64,000 nucleotides of DNA, taken from assembly GCF_001270745.1 (NCBI RefSeq), contig NZ_LFXL01000010.1, positions 1 to 64,000 of the forward strand, given 5' to 3'. A program made the translations under genes and the position numbers. Below are positions 23,771 through 34,550 of the stretch, piece after piece (the stretch's first letter is position 1; the number at the start of each line of letters is the position of its first letter). The notes below the pieces were generated by a model. It made no database searches. It was given only the letters and a program-made list of their open reading frames with translations, and was not told where the DNA came from. This DNA is from Jiangella muralis (GTDB lineage: Bacteria > Actinomycetota > Actinomycetes > Jiangellales > Jiangellaceae).

Positions 23771-24577
23771 TCAGACCGGTCGGGCCTCGCGATCGATCCG
23801 GGCGCGGAGCTGGCCGAGGATGCGTGCCAGCAGCCGCGACACCTGCATCTGCGTCACGCCCAGCTCCTGTCCGATCTCCTGCTGCGTCAGGCCCCGGAAG
23901 AAGCGCAGGTAGAGAATGTGCCGGTCGCGTGGCTGCAGCTCCCGGCAGGCCGGGCCCAGCACCGTCACCGCATCCGCGCGGGCGAAGCCGTCGTCGTCCT
24001 CGCCGAGCGCATCCGCGAGCGGGGTGTCATCGTCACTCATGCGGTGGTCGATGGACGCGGCCGTGAAGCACACGTGCGAAGCGTCGGCCTCGCGGATCTC
24101 GTCGACCCCGACGCCGAGGTACTCGGCCAGGTCCGGCGCGGTGGGCGCCCGGCCCCGGTCCTGCGTGAGCTCCGCTCTGGCGGCCGTCAACTCGGCCGCC
24201 AGCTCCTGCACCCGCCGCGGCGGTCGCACCGTCCACCCGTGGTCACGGAAGTAGCGCTTCACCTCGCCGCTGATCGTCGGGACCGCGAACGAGACGAAAT
24301 CCCCGCCTCGGCGGGGATCGAACCGCCGCACCGCGTTGACCAGCCCGAGATTGGCCACCTGCAGCAGATCGTCCCGCTCGATGCCGCGCCAGTAGTAGCG
24401 CCGGGCGATCGACTCCGCCAACCCGAGGTTCAACAGCACGACCTCGTCGAGCAGCCGCAACCGCTCACGACCCCGGGCGTCGGCCGAGCGCTGCAACAGG
24501 TCCAACGTCAGTCGCTCGTGATCATTCTGGTTCTGGTTCTGGTGCTCACTACCGTGCGTCGCATGTACCTGGCGCAT
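23771..24577 (-). CDS. SigB/SigF/SigG-family alternative sigma factor
   Basis: 268 residues from ATG 24577 (M-R-Q-V-H-A-T); the frame is open 20 codons further. Region 2 (about residues 35-105) has R-R-Y-Y-W-R-G-I-E-R-D-D-L-L-Q-V-A-N-L-G-L and F-A-V-P-T-I-S-G-E-V-K-R-Y-F-R-D. Region 3 has R-A-P-T-A-P-D-L-A-E-Y-L-G-V. Region 4 has L-R-F-F-R-G-L-T-Q-Q-E-I-G-Q-E-L-G-V-T-Q-M-Q-V. The wording of region 2 is that of the stress/sporulation B/F/G group. It lies within a block whose promoters have the matching GNNT-N15-GGGTA form, so it is the obvious candidate to read them. Confidence 0.9.
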   Translation of the reverse strand: MRQVHATHGSEHQNQNQNDHERLTLDLLQRSADARGRERLRLLDEVVLLNLGLAESIARRYYWRGIERDDLLQVANLGLVNAVRRFDPRRGGDFVSFAVPTISGEVKRYFRDHGWTVRPPRRVQELAAELTAARAELTQDRGRAPTAPDLAEYLGVGVDEIREADASHVCFTAASIDHRMSDDDTPLADALGEDDDGFARADAVTVLGPACRELQPRDRHILYLRFFRGLTQQEIGQELGVTQMQVSRLLARILGQLRARIDREARPV

Positions 24578-24891
24578 GACATGCACCCTCTCCAGATGAG
24601 GAGCGGACGTGGCAAGGTCTTGACCACGCCCACCCACCGAACCACGACACCAATTCGTTTATCAAGCATTTCTGGACAGAAAGGTCTGTCTACCCCCTGA
24701 CGGCGGCGCCCTCGGCGCCCGCACCACCCGACCCCGAACCCGCCATCAAACCGCGCCGACCTGCGTCGACGCGGCAGCCAGCACCGTCACACGCCCGATT
24801 CACGAGCGGCGCAGCCCGATCTGCCGCCCGTACGGACCAGCGCCATCGAACGCAGCAGCTGCCGCAGCGTGTGTGCTGCGACCCGGCGCAG
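24578..24891. other. divergent intergenic region upstream of the sigma gene
   Basis: About 310 bases between the sigma gene and the DUF7218 gene. It is locally AT-richer around 24650-24690. I see no gene and no clear GGGTA promoter for the sigma gene itself on the minus strand. Confidence 0.4.
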
Positions 24892-24916
24892 GTATCGATG
24901 TGCATGTACCGGGTAA
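24892..24916 (+). promoter_or_regulatory. SigB/F-type promoter for the DUF7218 gene
   Basis: GTAT, exactly 15 bases, GGGTAA, 35 bases before ATG 24952. Confidence 0.65.
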
Positions 24917-24951
24917 GGGATCGGCACGCCGAAAACAAGGGGGAGGTCACC

Positions 24952-25176
24952 ATGCCCAGCAAGTCGGCGAACGTGAAGAACGAGAAGCAGTACGAAGCCC
25001 TCAAGGACAAGGGCATGTCGAAGGAGCGGGCCGCGCGCATCGCCAACTCCCCGGGCGCGTCGAAGCGCGGCGGGAAACAGAGCGGCTCCGGCGGCGACAG
25101 CTCGCAGGGCGGCACCACCGCGCAGAAGAAGGAGGCCGGCCGCAAGGGCGGCAAGGCGACGGCCCGCAAGAGCTGA
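24952..25176 (+). CDS. DUF7218-type small basic protein
   Basis: 74 residues, ATG after GGGAGG. K-N-E-K-Q-Y-E-A-L-K-D-K-G-M-S-K-E-R-A-A and A-N-S-P-G-A-S-K-R-G-G-K are followed by a glycine/serine linker and Q-K-K-E-A-G-R-K-G-G-K-A-T. I know this as a widespread small actinobacterial protein (DUF7218) of unknown function, lysine-rich and possibly nucleic-acid binding. It is preceded by a SigB/F-type promoter and so belongs to the same stress group. Confidence 0.8.
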   Translation: MPSKSANVKNEKQYEALKDKGMSKERAARIANSPGASKRGGKQSGSGGDSSQGGTTAQKKEAGRKGGKATARKS

Positions 25177-25392
25177 GCCAGGCGAGCAGCCTCGGCAACG
25201 AGCGCCACCCCTGGCCGCCGCGAGGCACCCGAGCGCCGCCCCCGCGCCCGGGCGACGGGGGCGCAGCGGACGCGGGGACTTGGTCATCTCTTGGCCGGGT
25301 CCCGAGATGACCCGCCTATCTCCCTAGTACTGCGAGCGGGCGTTGTCCAGATCCGAACGTCCCCACGCGCCAGGGCGTGGATTACGGCGCGG

Positions 25393-25860
25393 CGATCTGC
25401 TTGCGGGACTTCCGAGGATTCGGGTGGCGCCGAGCTCGGTGCCGATTTCCTGCCGGTTCAGATCCTTTGAAGAAGCGCACGTGGGACCCGCCGGTCGTGC
25501 GCCTTCACTGCGCGGCAGACCAGGGCCAGCGCCTCGGCCCGGGAATAGCCGACCTCGTCCGCGCCGAGGGTCTCCGCGAGCGAGGTCTCGTTCCCGTCGT
25601 CCTCGCGGTAGCCCAACGAGGTGGTCGTGAAGCACTCAAACGCGGCGCTGGCCTCCAGGACGTCCTCCAACCCCGGCCCCGACGCGATCGGCGAGACCGG
25701 CCGCGTCGGAGGCGGCGCCGTTGACCTGCGACCTCTCCTGGGTCGCCGCGGACATACCGCCGAGGCCAGTTCCTGCACCCGCCGAGCGGGCGCACCGCCC
25801 AGCCGTGGCCGCGGAAGTACACCTGCGCACTCCTCGAGGGCGTACGGCGTCACGTCGATG
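25393..25860 (-). pseudogene. degenerate SigB/F-type sigma factor
   Basis: Minus-strand pieces in shifting frames match the intact sigma factor at 23771: T-P-Y-A-L-E-E, then Y-F-R-G-H-G-W-A-V-R-P, then A-R-R-V-Q-E-L-A, then F-E-C-F-T-T-T-S-L and N-E-T-S-L-A-E-T-L-G-A-D-E. It ends with L-N-R-Q-E-I-G-T-E-L-G-A-T where region 4 should have Q-Q-E-I-G-Q-E-L-G-V-T. At least three frameshifts are present and region 2 is missing, so it is a decayed paralog. Confidence 0.75.
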
Positions 25861-25934
25861 CCGCTGTCGGGCCAACCACGATGCGGCCCGCGAGAGCCCT
25901 CCTGGCCGGATAGGTGGCGTCGAAGGTAGATCCA

Positions 25935-27047
25935 TCACCGGGCGACGGGCGGAAGTGGTCCACGCGACCCCGGGGCCTTCCGCGGCCCGCTCGGTGGCCA
26001 GCCAGAACCTCGTCGCGGGCGGATACGGCTGGGCAGATCGTCCGGTCGGGGCGTGTCACGGCCTGCCCGGGGAGCGGCCGCTCGGGTCCGGGACGGTTCC
26101 GCCCAGGGTCGCCGCCTGGACGGGGGTCGGGGTGAGGTGTCCACGAGGAGCCGGAAGACGTCGGGCCGGTTGTAGTGCCCGGTCGGGTCCATCAGGCGGC
26201 GGGCCGACGCGACCCGGCCAAGGTCCAGGTCGGCGACGAGGGTCTGTTCTCGTTCCCGGATCGGGCCGGCGAGGATGCTGCCGTCGGGTCCCACGATGGC
26301 GCTGTTGCCCTCCTCGACCCAGGGCCCGCGCGAGGCGAGGAAGCTCGCCGGCAGGAGCCGGTCCCGGTGCGGGAAGCCGGCCGGCACCATGGCCTCGTGC
26401 AACACCGGGTTGACGCCGACGACGTACATCCGGTTCTCCCGCGCAAGGTGTCGCAGTGTGGCGATCCACGCGTCACCGACGGCCAGCGTCGGCGCCAGCC
26501 AGACGTCGATCCCTTGCGCGTACAGGTGAAAGCGGGCCAGCGGCATGTAGTTCTCCCAGCAGATCAGCCCGCCGATGCGTGCCACGCCGGTGTCGACGAC
26601 CGGAAGGGTCGAGCCGTCCCCCGGTCCCCAGACCGTCCGTTCCGACCCCGTGGGCACCAGCTTGCGGTGCCGCCCGGACAGCTGGCCATCAGGCGAGAAG
26701 TACAGCACCGTGTTGTAGATCGTGGCCCCAGCCGGCTCCCGCTCCTGGACCCCGATGACGAGCCAGACGCCGTGGGTCGCCGCGATCCGCGCCAGGCGGT
26801 CGCAGCCCGGCGAGCCGACCACGACGGCGTTGGCCACCAGGAGACGGAACCACTCCTCGTCGCCGTCCCAGATCGGCCGGGTGTCGATCCAGATCGGGGT
26901 GCCGGGCACGAACGCTTCCGGAAAGACCACCAGCTGGGCACCCTGACGCGCAGCGTCCGCGGTGAGCGCCTCGACGCGGTCGAGGGTCGCCTCACGGTCC
27001 ATCAGGACATAGCCGGCCTGCACGGCGGCCACGGTCAAGGTGTCCAT
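25935..27047 (-). CDS. nitrilase/carbon-nitrogen hydrolase
   Basis: 370 residues from ATG 27047. The catalytic triad is visible: E44 in F-P-E-A-F-V-P-G, K129 in R-H-R-K-L-V-P-T and C163 in L-I-C-W-E-N-Y. The wording around them (F-P-E-A-F-V-P-G-T-P-I-W, Y-N-T-V-L-Y-F-S-P-D-G) is that of true aliphatic/aryl nitrilases that turn nitriles into acids. The family normally ends near residue 310. The last 55-60 residues (after L-L-V-D-T-S) are R/P-rich and look like read-through into decayed DNA. Confidence 0.88.
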   Translation of the reverse strand: MDTLTVAAVQAGYVLMDREATLDRVEALTADAARQGAQLVVFPEAFVPGTPIWIDTRPIWDGDEEWFRLLVANAVVVGSPGCDRLARIAATHGVWLVIGVQEREPAGATIYNTVLYFSPDGQLSGRHRKLVPTGSERTVWGPGDGSTLPVVDTGVARIGGLICWENYMPLARFHLYAQGIDVWLAPTLAVGDAWIATLRHLARENRMYVVGVNPVLHEAMVPAGFPHRDRLLPASFLASRGPWVEEGNSAIVGPDGSILAGPIREREQTLVADLDLGRVASARRLMDPTGHYNRPDVFRLLVDTSPRPPSRRRPWAEPSRTRAAAPRAGRDTPRPDDLPSRIRPRRGSGWPPSGPRKAPGSRGPLPPVAR

Positions 27048-27056
27048 CGCGTCGCC

Positions 27057-27390
27057 CTAGCCCTTGGTCCCGACCGCCAGCAGGTACTCCGCCTCGAACC
27101 GCGCCTGCTCGTCGGTGCCGCGGTTCCACCGGTCGCAGAACGCCTCGAGTGCCACGTCGAACTTCTCCGCCAGGTCGTTCTTCTCCGCGTTGGCGCGCGC
27201 CGCGATCGTGGGTCCGTAGAACGCCTTGAAGTGCTCGCCGTAGTCGTGGGCGCGGGTGAACGCCGTGATCTCCAACATCGCCCGTTCACGCCTGGCGAAG
27301 GTCACCCGGTCGCCGAGGAGCTCGTCCAGGTGGGCCTCGCTCCCCCACAGCGGCGGGGACGACGCGCCGGGCGGGGGCGGCGGCGCGCCG
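27057..27390 (-). pseudogene. C-terminal fragment of a class I SAM methyltransferase
   Basis: The minus frame reads S-S-P-P-L-W-G-S-E-A-H-L-D-E-L, then R-R-E-R-A-M-L-E-I-T-A-F, then H-F-K-A-F-Y-G-P-T-I-A-A-R-A-N and ends F-E-A-E-Y-L-L-A-V-G-T-K-G. This is the C-terminal third of UbiE-type methyltransferases. The SAM-binding half is absent upstream. It sits 10 bases after the nitrilase start on the same strand. Confidence 0.7.
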
Positions 27391-28292
27391 GACCGGGCTC
27401 TCTGCCGACCGCACGGTTGCCGCGCACACTCGGGTGCCGACGTACAGCATCCAGACGCGTACTGCCTTGGCGATGGCTGGGCATCCCGCGTAGGTCAAGG
27501 ATTCCCATGACACTGCCCTGTCGGCATTACCGTCGCTCACCAGCCCCTTCCCGAATAGAGGGACAGCCGTGAGTCTGCCGAGAGTCGACCACATCGACGA
27601 TCGCCAATGGCTCGCGTGTCCGGTACCGAGCTGGCGTCCGCAGCCTTCTCCGCCGACGCCGACCGGCGCACGACCAACGCAGGTGACCCAGCGCGCCACG
27701 ACAGACGCGAACCACGTTCACCGCGTACCTCGTTACAGCCAATGGACCCGGCTTCGCCATCGCACGACACGGATCTCCCGATATTCGACCTGGCACAGCG
27801 TGCCGTCGCCCACGCCGACGAACTCGGATCCCTCCTGCCGCGACCGCCATACCGTTGGGCGATCTCGTCGCCGCGCCTAGCGGCGGATCTCATCTTTCCA
27901 GGTCGAGAGTGGTTTGAAGGGTGAGTCCAGGTGGGCAAGTCCCCCCTCGGACACGCCTACTCGGCCTTGCCAGCCGCATCTTGCTCCACGGGGAGCAGGG
28001 TCTGGCAGGAGTCGTAGGCGAGACTCAGATCCAGCTCGTCATACAGGTCGGCCGTCTCGCCGCAGTTGACGTCGTGAAGCACTGGGCGATCGGTGACCGT
28101 GCCGCTCAGTTCCTGATCTCGCCAGCAGCCACCAACTTTCTCCCCACTCACTCGGCGGCCCCACCCGGCTAAGCATGCTGATAGCAACGTGATCTACACC
28201 CCTGCAGCCCATACTCCGGGGTCGTCCGCGCCCGAAACGGTTGGCGGAACGCACCTGTCGAAACGAGGACCCCAGCTGGCTCGAGGTGACCC
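27391..28292. other. 900-base region without a confident gene; possible recombinase tail
   Basis: No frame gives a recognisable full protein. The minus frame ending at 27957 reads C-G-E-T-A-D-L-Y-D-E-L-D-L-S-L-A-Y-D. This resembles the D-L-Y-D-x-L-x-L-x-L-x-Y-D ends of actinobacterial serine recombinases. With the excisionase-like gene and tRNA to its right, it may be the eroded remains of an integrated element. This is suggestive only. Confidence 0.25.
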
Positions 28293-28526
28293 ATGGATGA
28301 GCGCAACGCAAAGCGCCGGTCACCTCATCGAACGCCTGCCCGAGAGCTGCTCAGCGTGGCAACGGCTGCGGAGTACCTGGAGGTCAGTGAGCGTACGGTT
28401 CACCGCATGATCAACTCTGGCGAGCTCCGTGCCTATCGGATCCGCAAACGCGGCATGATTCGCATCGCCAGGGTGGACCTGGAAGCTTTGCTTCACGAGG
28501 TCAAGCCCGGAGACGTTAGGCCGTAG
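28293..28526 (+). CDS. excisionase/MerR-like helix-turn-helix protein
   Basis: 77 residues from ATG 28293 with CGAGGTGA upstream. L-S-V-A-T-A-A-E-Y-L-E-V-S-E-R-T-V-H and I-N-S-G-E-L-R-A-Y-R-I are followed by R-K-R-G-M-I-R-I-A-R-V-D-L-E-A-L-L. This is the winged-helix form of the excisionase-family DNA-binding domain (helix_turn_helix type 17). Such genes accompany integrases but also occur alone. It stands 190 bases from tRNA-Val. Confidence 0.8.
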   Translation: MDERNAKRRSPHRTPARELLSVATAAEYLEVSERTVHRMINSGELRAYRIRKRGMIRIARVDLEALLHEVKPGDVRP

Positions 28527-28713
28527 CCGACGTCCGGGCCATGAGGAGTTCCCCTCGGACGGTGCCTCGCCCGCAACACACGCGCACGCATGCGTCTTGC
28601 CGAGGAAATTCGAGATCGTCCGGCGCCCTTGGCACTCCGCCTGAGTGACGAGATAGTGACGCGCCACCTGGAAGATCAGGTCGAAAGTGGCGTCCACCTG
28701 CAACGATGTGTAG

Positions 28714-28785
28714 TGGGCGCAGTAGGGTTCGAACCTACGACCCCTGGTTTGTAAGACCAGTGCTCTACCGCTGAGCTATGCGCCC
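28714..28785 (-). tRNA. tRNA-Val (anticodon UAC)
   Basis: A 72-base cloverleaf on the minus strand. The 7-bp acceptor is GGGCGCA/TGCGCCC, the D-arm is GCTC/GAGC, the anticodon arm is CTGGT-CTTACAA-ACCAG (anticodon TAC, reading GUA) and the T-arm is GTAGG-TTCGAAC-CCTAC. CCA is not encoded. tRNA genes are common integration sites, and an excisionase-like gene lies nearby. Confidence 0.95.
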
Positions 28786-28844
28786 CGTCGCCGTGCGAAG
28801 GAAGGGTCAGGGTATCGGGACGACGCCGGGACGCCGAATCGGTG

Positions 28845-29291
28845 TCAGGCGGTGCCCTCGGGTGGCGCCTTCTGTGGTTCGGACGCGGCGAGGGCGTCGG
28901 CGATGGCCGACTGTGTGGGTCTGGCCGAGGGTCGGCCGAGGACGCGGTCGATGGCGCTGGCGACGTCGGCGGAGAGGTCGCGGCTGTCGGTGCGGCGATG
29001 CCGCCCGGGGCCGGGCATGCGGATGGCGAAGCCGCGGTCCATGGTGGTCTCGACGGCGAGGAACTCGGCCGTGGCCGACGCCTCGCAGGAGCGGCACACG
29101 GTGTGGCCGAGCCGGCGCACGAGCGTGGTGGCGCCGCAGACCGAGCAGTGGTCGAGGTCGGTCGACCAGCCCTTGTTCTGCTGGCAGTCTGGGCAGATCA
29201 GCACCTGCTCATCGGCCCGGACGCCGCGCACCCACAGGTTCGTCCCCCGGGCAGGGTCCGACTGACGGGCGCCACAGCGGTAGCACGGCAC
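28845..29291 (-). CDS. zinc-ribbon conserved hypothetical protein
   Basis: 148 residues from GTG 29291, with GGAAGGGAG upstream supporting it over the longer frame. Four CxxC pairs are visible: C-Y-R-C, C-P-D-C, C-S-V-C and C-R-S-C (about residues 3-75), giving two zinc knuckles. A C-terminal region with R-D-L-S-A-D-V-A-S-A-I-D-R-V-L follows. No enzymatic motif is seen. It may be a nucleic-acid or protein-binding adaptor, but the function is not known. Confidence 0.7.
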   Translation of the reverse strand: MPCYRCGARQSDPARGTNLWVRGVRADEQVLICPDCQQNKGWSTDLDHCSVCGATTLVRRLGHTVCRSCEASATAEFLAVETTMDRGFAIRMPGPGRHRRTDSRDLSADVASAIDRVLGRPSARPTQSAIADALAASEPQKAPPEGTA

Positions 29292-29349
29292 GAGCGAACT
29301 CCCTTCCTGCTGTCGTTCTGGATCGCGGACGTCGGAGGCGCCCGGACCG

Positions 29350-29811
29350 TCAGGCCGCACCGAGCGAGCGCAGCACGCGCCGGTAGTCGTCAACGTCCCG
29401 GGCATCGGGAAGCGCGTTGACGACGTCCCAGCGGACGGTCCCCCCAGCGTCCACTACGAAGGTACCCCGAACCGCGCAGCCGCGGTCGTGATCGAAGACA
29501 CCGTACGCCGCGGCAACCGCCCCATGTGGCCAGAAGTCGGACAGCAGCGGGAAATCCAGCCCGGCGCCGTCGGCGAAGACCCGCAGCGCGAACATCGAGT
29601 CGCACGAGACGGCGACGACGTGCGCGGTGGCGCCGACGGCCGGGATCAGGGAGTCGCGGATCGCGGCCAGCTCGCCCGTGCACACGTCGGTGAACGCGAA
29701 CGGGAAGAACGCCAGCACGACCGGCCGGCCGCGTAGCGAGGAGAGCCGGACTGCCGAACCGTGCTGGTCCGGCAGTTCGAAGTCCGGTGCCGGAGCACCG
29801 ACCAGGCTCAC
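29350..29811 (-). CDS. AhpE-type peroxiredoxin
   Basis: 153 residues from GTG 29811, overlapping the upstream DUF3052 stop by four bases. The peroxidatic site is P-F-A-F-T-D-V-C-T-G-E-L with C44, the AhpC/TSA PxxxTxxC motif in the form found in actinobacterial AhpE. It reduces peroxides, with a thiol partner regenerating the cysteine. A second cysteine (V-S-C-D-S near residue 79) could act as a resolving residue. Confidence 0.9.
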   Translation of the reverse strand: MSLVGAPAPDFELPDQHGSAVRLSSLRGRPVVLAFFPFAFTDVCTGELAAIRDSLIPAVGATAHVVAVSCDSMFALRVFADGAGLDFPLLSDFWPHGAVAAAYGVFDHDRGCAVRGTFVVDAGGTVRWDVVNALPDARDVDDYRRVLRSLGAA

Positions 29812-30242
29812 TTCCGGGCCGACCCCTTGGGTGCGACCAGTTTGGTGCCGGACCAGTCGTCGGCCGCCGACACGGTGGACGTGGTGGACAGGCCGGCGGT
29901 CAGCGCGGCGTCGGCGATGTCGCTGGCCTCGACCGAGCCGTCGCGGCCCACTTTCGGGGTCAGCAGCCACACGACGCCGCCAGGCGCGAGGTCGGTGGTC
30001 GCGCCGATGAGGGCGTCGGTGAGATCGCCGTCGTCGTCGCGCCACCACTGCAGCACCACGTCGGCGACCTCACCGGACTCGCCGTCGAGCAGCTCGGTGC
30101 CGGTGACTTCCTCGATGTCGATACGCAGATCGTCATCGCTGTCGTCGTCCCAGCCGAGCTCCAGGACCACCTGGTTGGGACGGAAGCCGAGCTTGGCCGC
30201 CGGTCCGTCGTTCTGGTCCGAGTGGCCCGCGATCTGGCCCAC
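29808..30242 (-). CDS. DUF3052-family protein
   Basis: 144 residues from GTG 30242 with GAGGAGG upstream. K-L-G-F-R-P-N-Q-V-V-L-E-L-G-W-D-D-D, L-Q-W-W-R-D-D-D-G-D-L-T-D-A-L and G-G-V-V-W-L-L-T-P-K-V-G-R are the DUF3052 signature. The family is restricted to actinobacteria and commonly placed beside aceE; its function is unknown. Here it is divergent from aceE and coupled to the peroxiredoxin. Confidence 0.9.
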   Translation of the reverse strand: MGQIAGHSDQNDGPAAKLGFRPNQVVLELGWDDDSDDDLRIDIEEVTGTELLDGESGEVADVVLQWWRDDDGDLTDALIGATTDLAPGGVVWLLTPKVGRDGSVEASDIADAALTAGLSTTSTVSAADDWSGTKLVAPKGSARK

Positions 30243-30479
30243 CGATCGTCCTCCTCGCAGTCGTCGCGGCCCGCCCCCTGCGTTCCGCGTTTGCTGTAGT
30301 CCACCCAAGGACGCGCCGTCGCGCAAGTGAACCCGCCAGACCAAGCCTGACACGCTTGCCCGAACGGGCCTATGGTGCCCCTGCTCAGCGCGCTTGGAAA
30401 GACGTCCGCGGGTCCGAATGTGACGTACGGCCGCCGAGCGAGCAGGATAGGAACCAGTGACCATCATGAAGGGACAGTC

Positions 30480-33227
<2,748 letters not shown>

Positions 33228-33230
33228 CGC

Positions 33231-33947
33231 TCAGCCCGCGGTGGCGTGCATCTCCCAGACGAGGAACTCGGCGGCGCCGCGGGCGGTCACCGTCCGGCCG
33301 CCCTCGTCGGTGAACCGGACGGCGTCGCCCTCGTCCAGGTGCCCGGCGGTCTCGACGTCGACGACGCCGCGCGTGACGTAGACGTGCACGAACGGCGCCG
33401 ACGGCAGCGTCAGGACGTCGCCGGGTCGGGGCCGCGCGACGTGCAGGGCGGCGGCCGGCTGCCCGAGCCCGACGGCGACGTCGCCTGCGTGCCGTCGCAG
33501 CCCGCTGACCACCGGGACCAGCCCGCCGCCGGCGAGGTCCGCCGTCACGTCGGCCTGCCCGTACGACGGGTCGGCGCCCGGCGCGCCCGGCGGCACCCAC
33601 ATCTGCACGAACCGCGCGCCCGCGCCGGTGGCCAGCTCGGAGTGGCGGACGCCGCGACCGGCGCTCATCCGCTGCACCACACCCGGCGCCAGTGAGCCGC
33701 CGTGTCCCGCGGTGTCCTCGTGCGCCAGCGCGCCGGACAGCACCCACGTGACGATCTCGACGTCGCGGTGCGGGTGCACCGGGTACCCGCCGTGCGGCCG
33801 CGCGACGTCGTCGTTGGCCACCACCAGCAGCCCGAAGCCGACGTTGCCCGGGTCGTAGTGCGGCCCGAACGAGAACGAGTGCCGCGACACCACGCCGTCG
33901 CCGGGCGTGACGAACCGGTCGCCCGCCCGCCGGACGTCGACGCTCAC
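33231..33947 (-). CDS. pirin-family cupin protein
   Basis: 238 residues from GTG 33947, overlapping the upstream membrane-protein stop. H-S-F-S-F-G-P-H-Y-D-P, V-H-P-H-R-D-V-E-I-V-T-W-V and R-M-S-A-G-R-G-V-R-H-S-E carry the metal-binding H/H/H/E set of the pirin N-terminal cupin (about residues 20-110). A divergent second cupin follows. Bacterial pirins include quercetinases and regulators of pyruvate dehydrogenase; its position next to aceE is noteworthy but may be chance. Confidence 0.9.
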   Translation of the reverse strand: MSVDVRRAGDRFVTPGDGVVSRHSFSFGPHYDPGNVGFGLLVVANDDVARPHGGYPVHPHRDVEIVTWVLSGALAHEDTAGHGGSLAPGVVQRMSAGRGVRHSELATGAGARFVQMWVPPGAPGADPSYGQADVTADLAGGGLVPVVSGLRRHAGDVAVGLGQPAAALHVARPRPGDVLTLPSAPFVHVYVTRGVVDVETAGHLDEGDAVRFTDEGGRTVTARGAAEFLVWEMHATAG

Positions 33948-34426
33948 AGCCCGGTGCGCGCGCCCGCCGACTCCATGCGGGCCAGCCACTCCCCCATGCG
34001 GCCGGCCGTCGGCGCCGTCAGCAGCAGCCCGCCGACGCTGAACAGCGCGCCGATCGCCACCGGCAGCCACACCCCGCGGGCGAACGAGTTGACCAGCCCG
34101 ATCAGCGTCGGCAGCTCGGCGAAGACCAGGCTGATGAAGGCCGCGCTGCGCAGCTGGCCGGACGCCTTCACCGCGTCGGGCGCGGCGCCGACGGGCCATG
34201 GCCGGACGACGCGGCGCGGGACGAGGAACGCCGCGGCCAGGAACACCACGCTCACCACGATCTGGCCGAACGCGTCGGTGCCCGTGCCCGGCTCGTCGCC
34301 GACGGTGAAGATCGCCACCAACGCGATGGCCACGACACCGCCGAGCATGGCGAGACTCACCAACCGCAGCGCGCGGCCCAGGACGTCGGTGGGTGCGCCC
34401 TCACCGGGCGATGTGGGGGTCGACAT
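33944..34426 (-). CDS. four-helix integral membrane protein, unknown function
   Basis: 160 residues from ATG 34426. There are four hydrophobic segments (about residues 22-40, 53-70, 93-112 and 120-138) with a polar N-terminus and an A-R-M-E-S end. F-V-P-R-R-V-V-R-P-W-P-V-G lies between helices two and three. No family is recognised. It is coupled to pirin by a four-base overlap and divergent from fasR. Confidence 0.75.
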   Translation of the reverse strand: MSTPTSPGEGAPTDVLGRALRLVSLAMLGGVVAIALVAIFTVGDEPGTGTDAFGQIVVSVVFLAAAFLVPRRVVRPWPVGAAPDAVKASGQLRSAAFISLVFAELPTLIGLVNSFARGVWLPVAIGALFSVGGLLLTAPTAGRMGEWLARMESAGARTGL

Positions 34427-34550
34427 GGCCCGCAGCCTAATGCCCGGCGCGAGCGGGGCCCGACGCCGGACCGCCCCGATTGTCCGGTCACCACAACGAC
34501 CACGCCCCTGGTCCACCGCCGAGGGGCCCCAGCCGCGTACGCTGCCGAGC

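Noticed and set aside
27537-27938. Overlapping plus and minus ORFs of about 105-133 codons
   Set aside because: Neither shows a family motif, and both have the shadow-type amino-acid composition.
28320-28703. Minus-strand ORF overlapping the excisionase gene
   Set aside because: No recognisable motif, overlaps a better-supported gene and lacks a convincing start.
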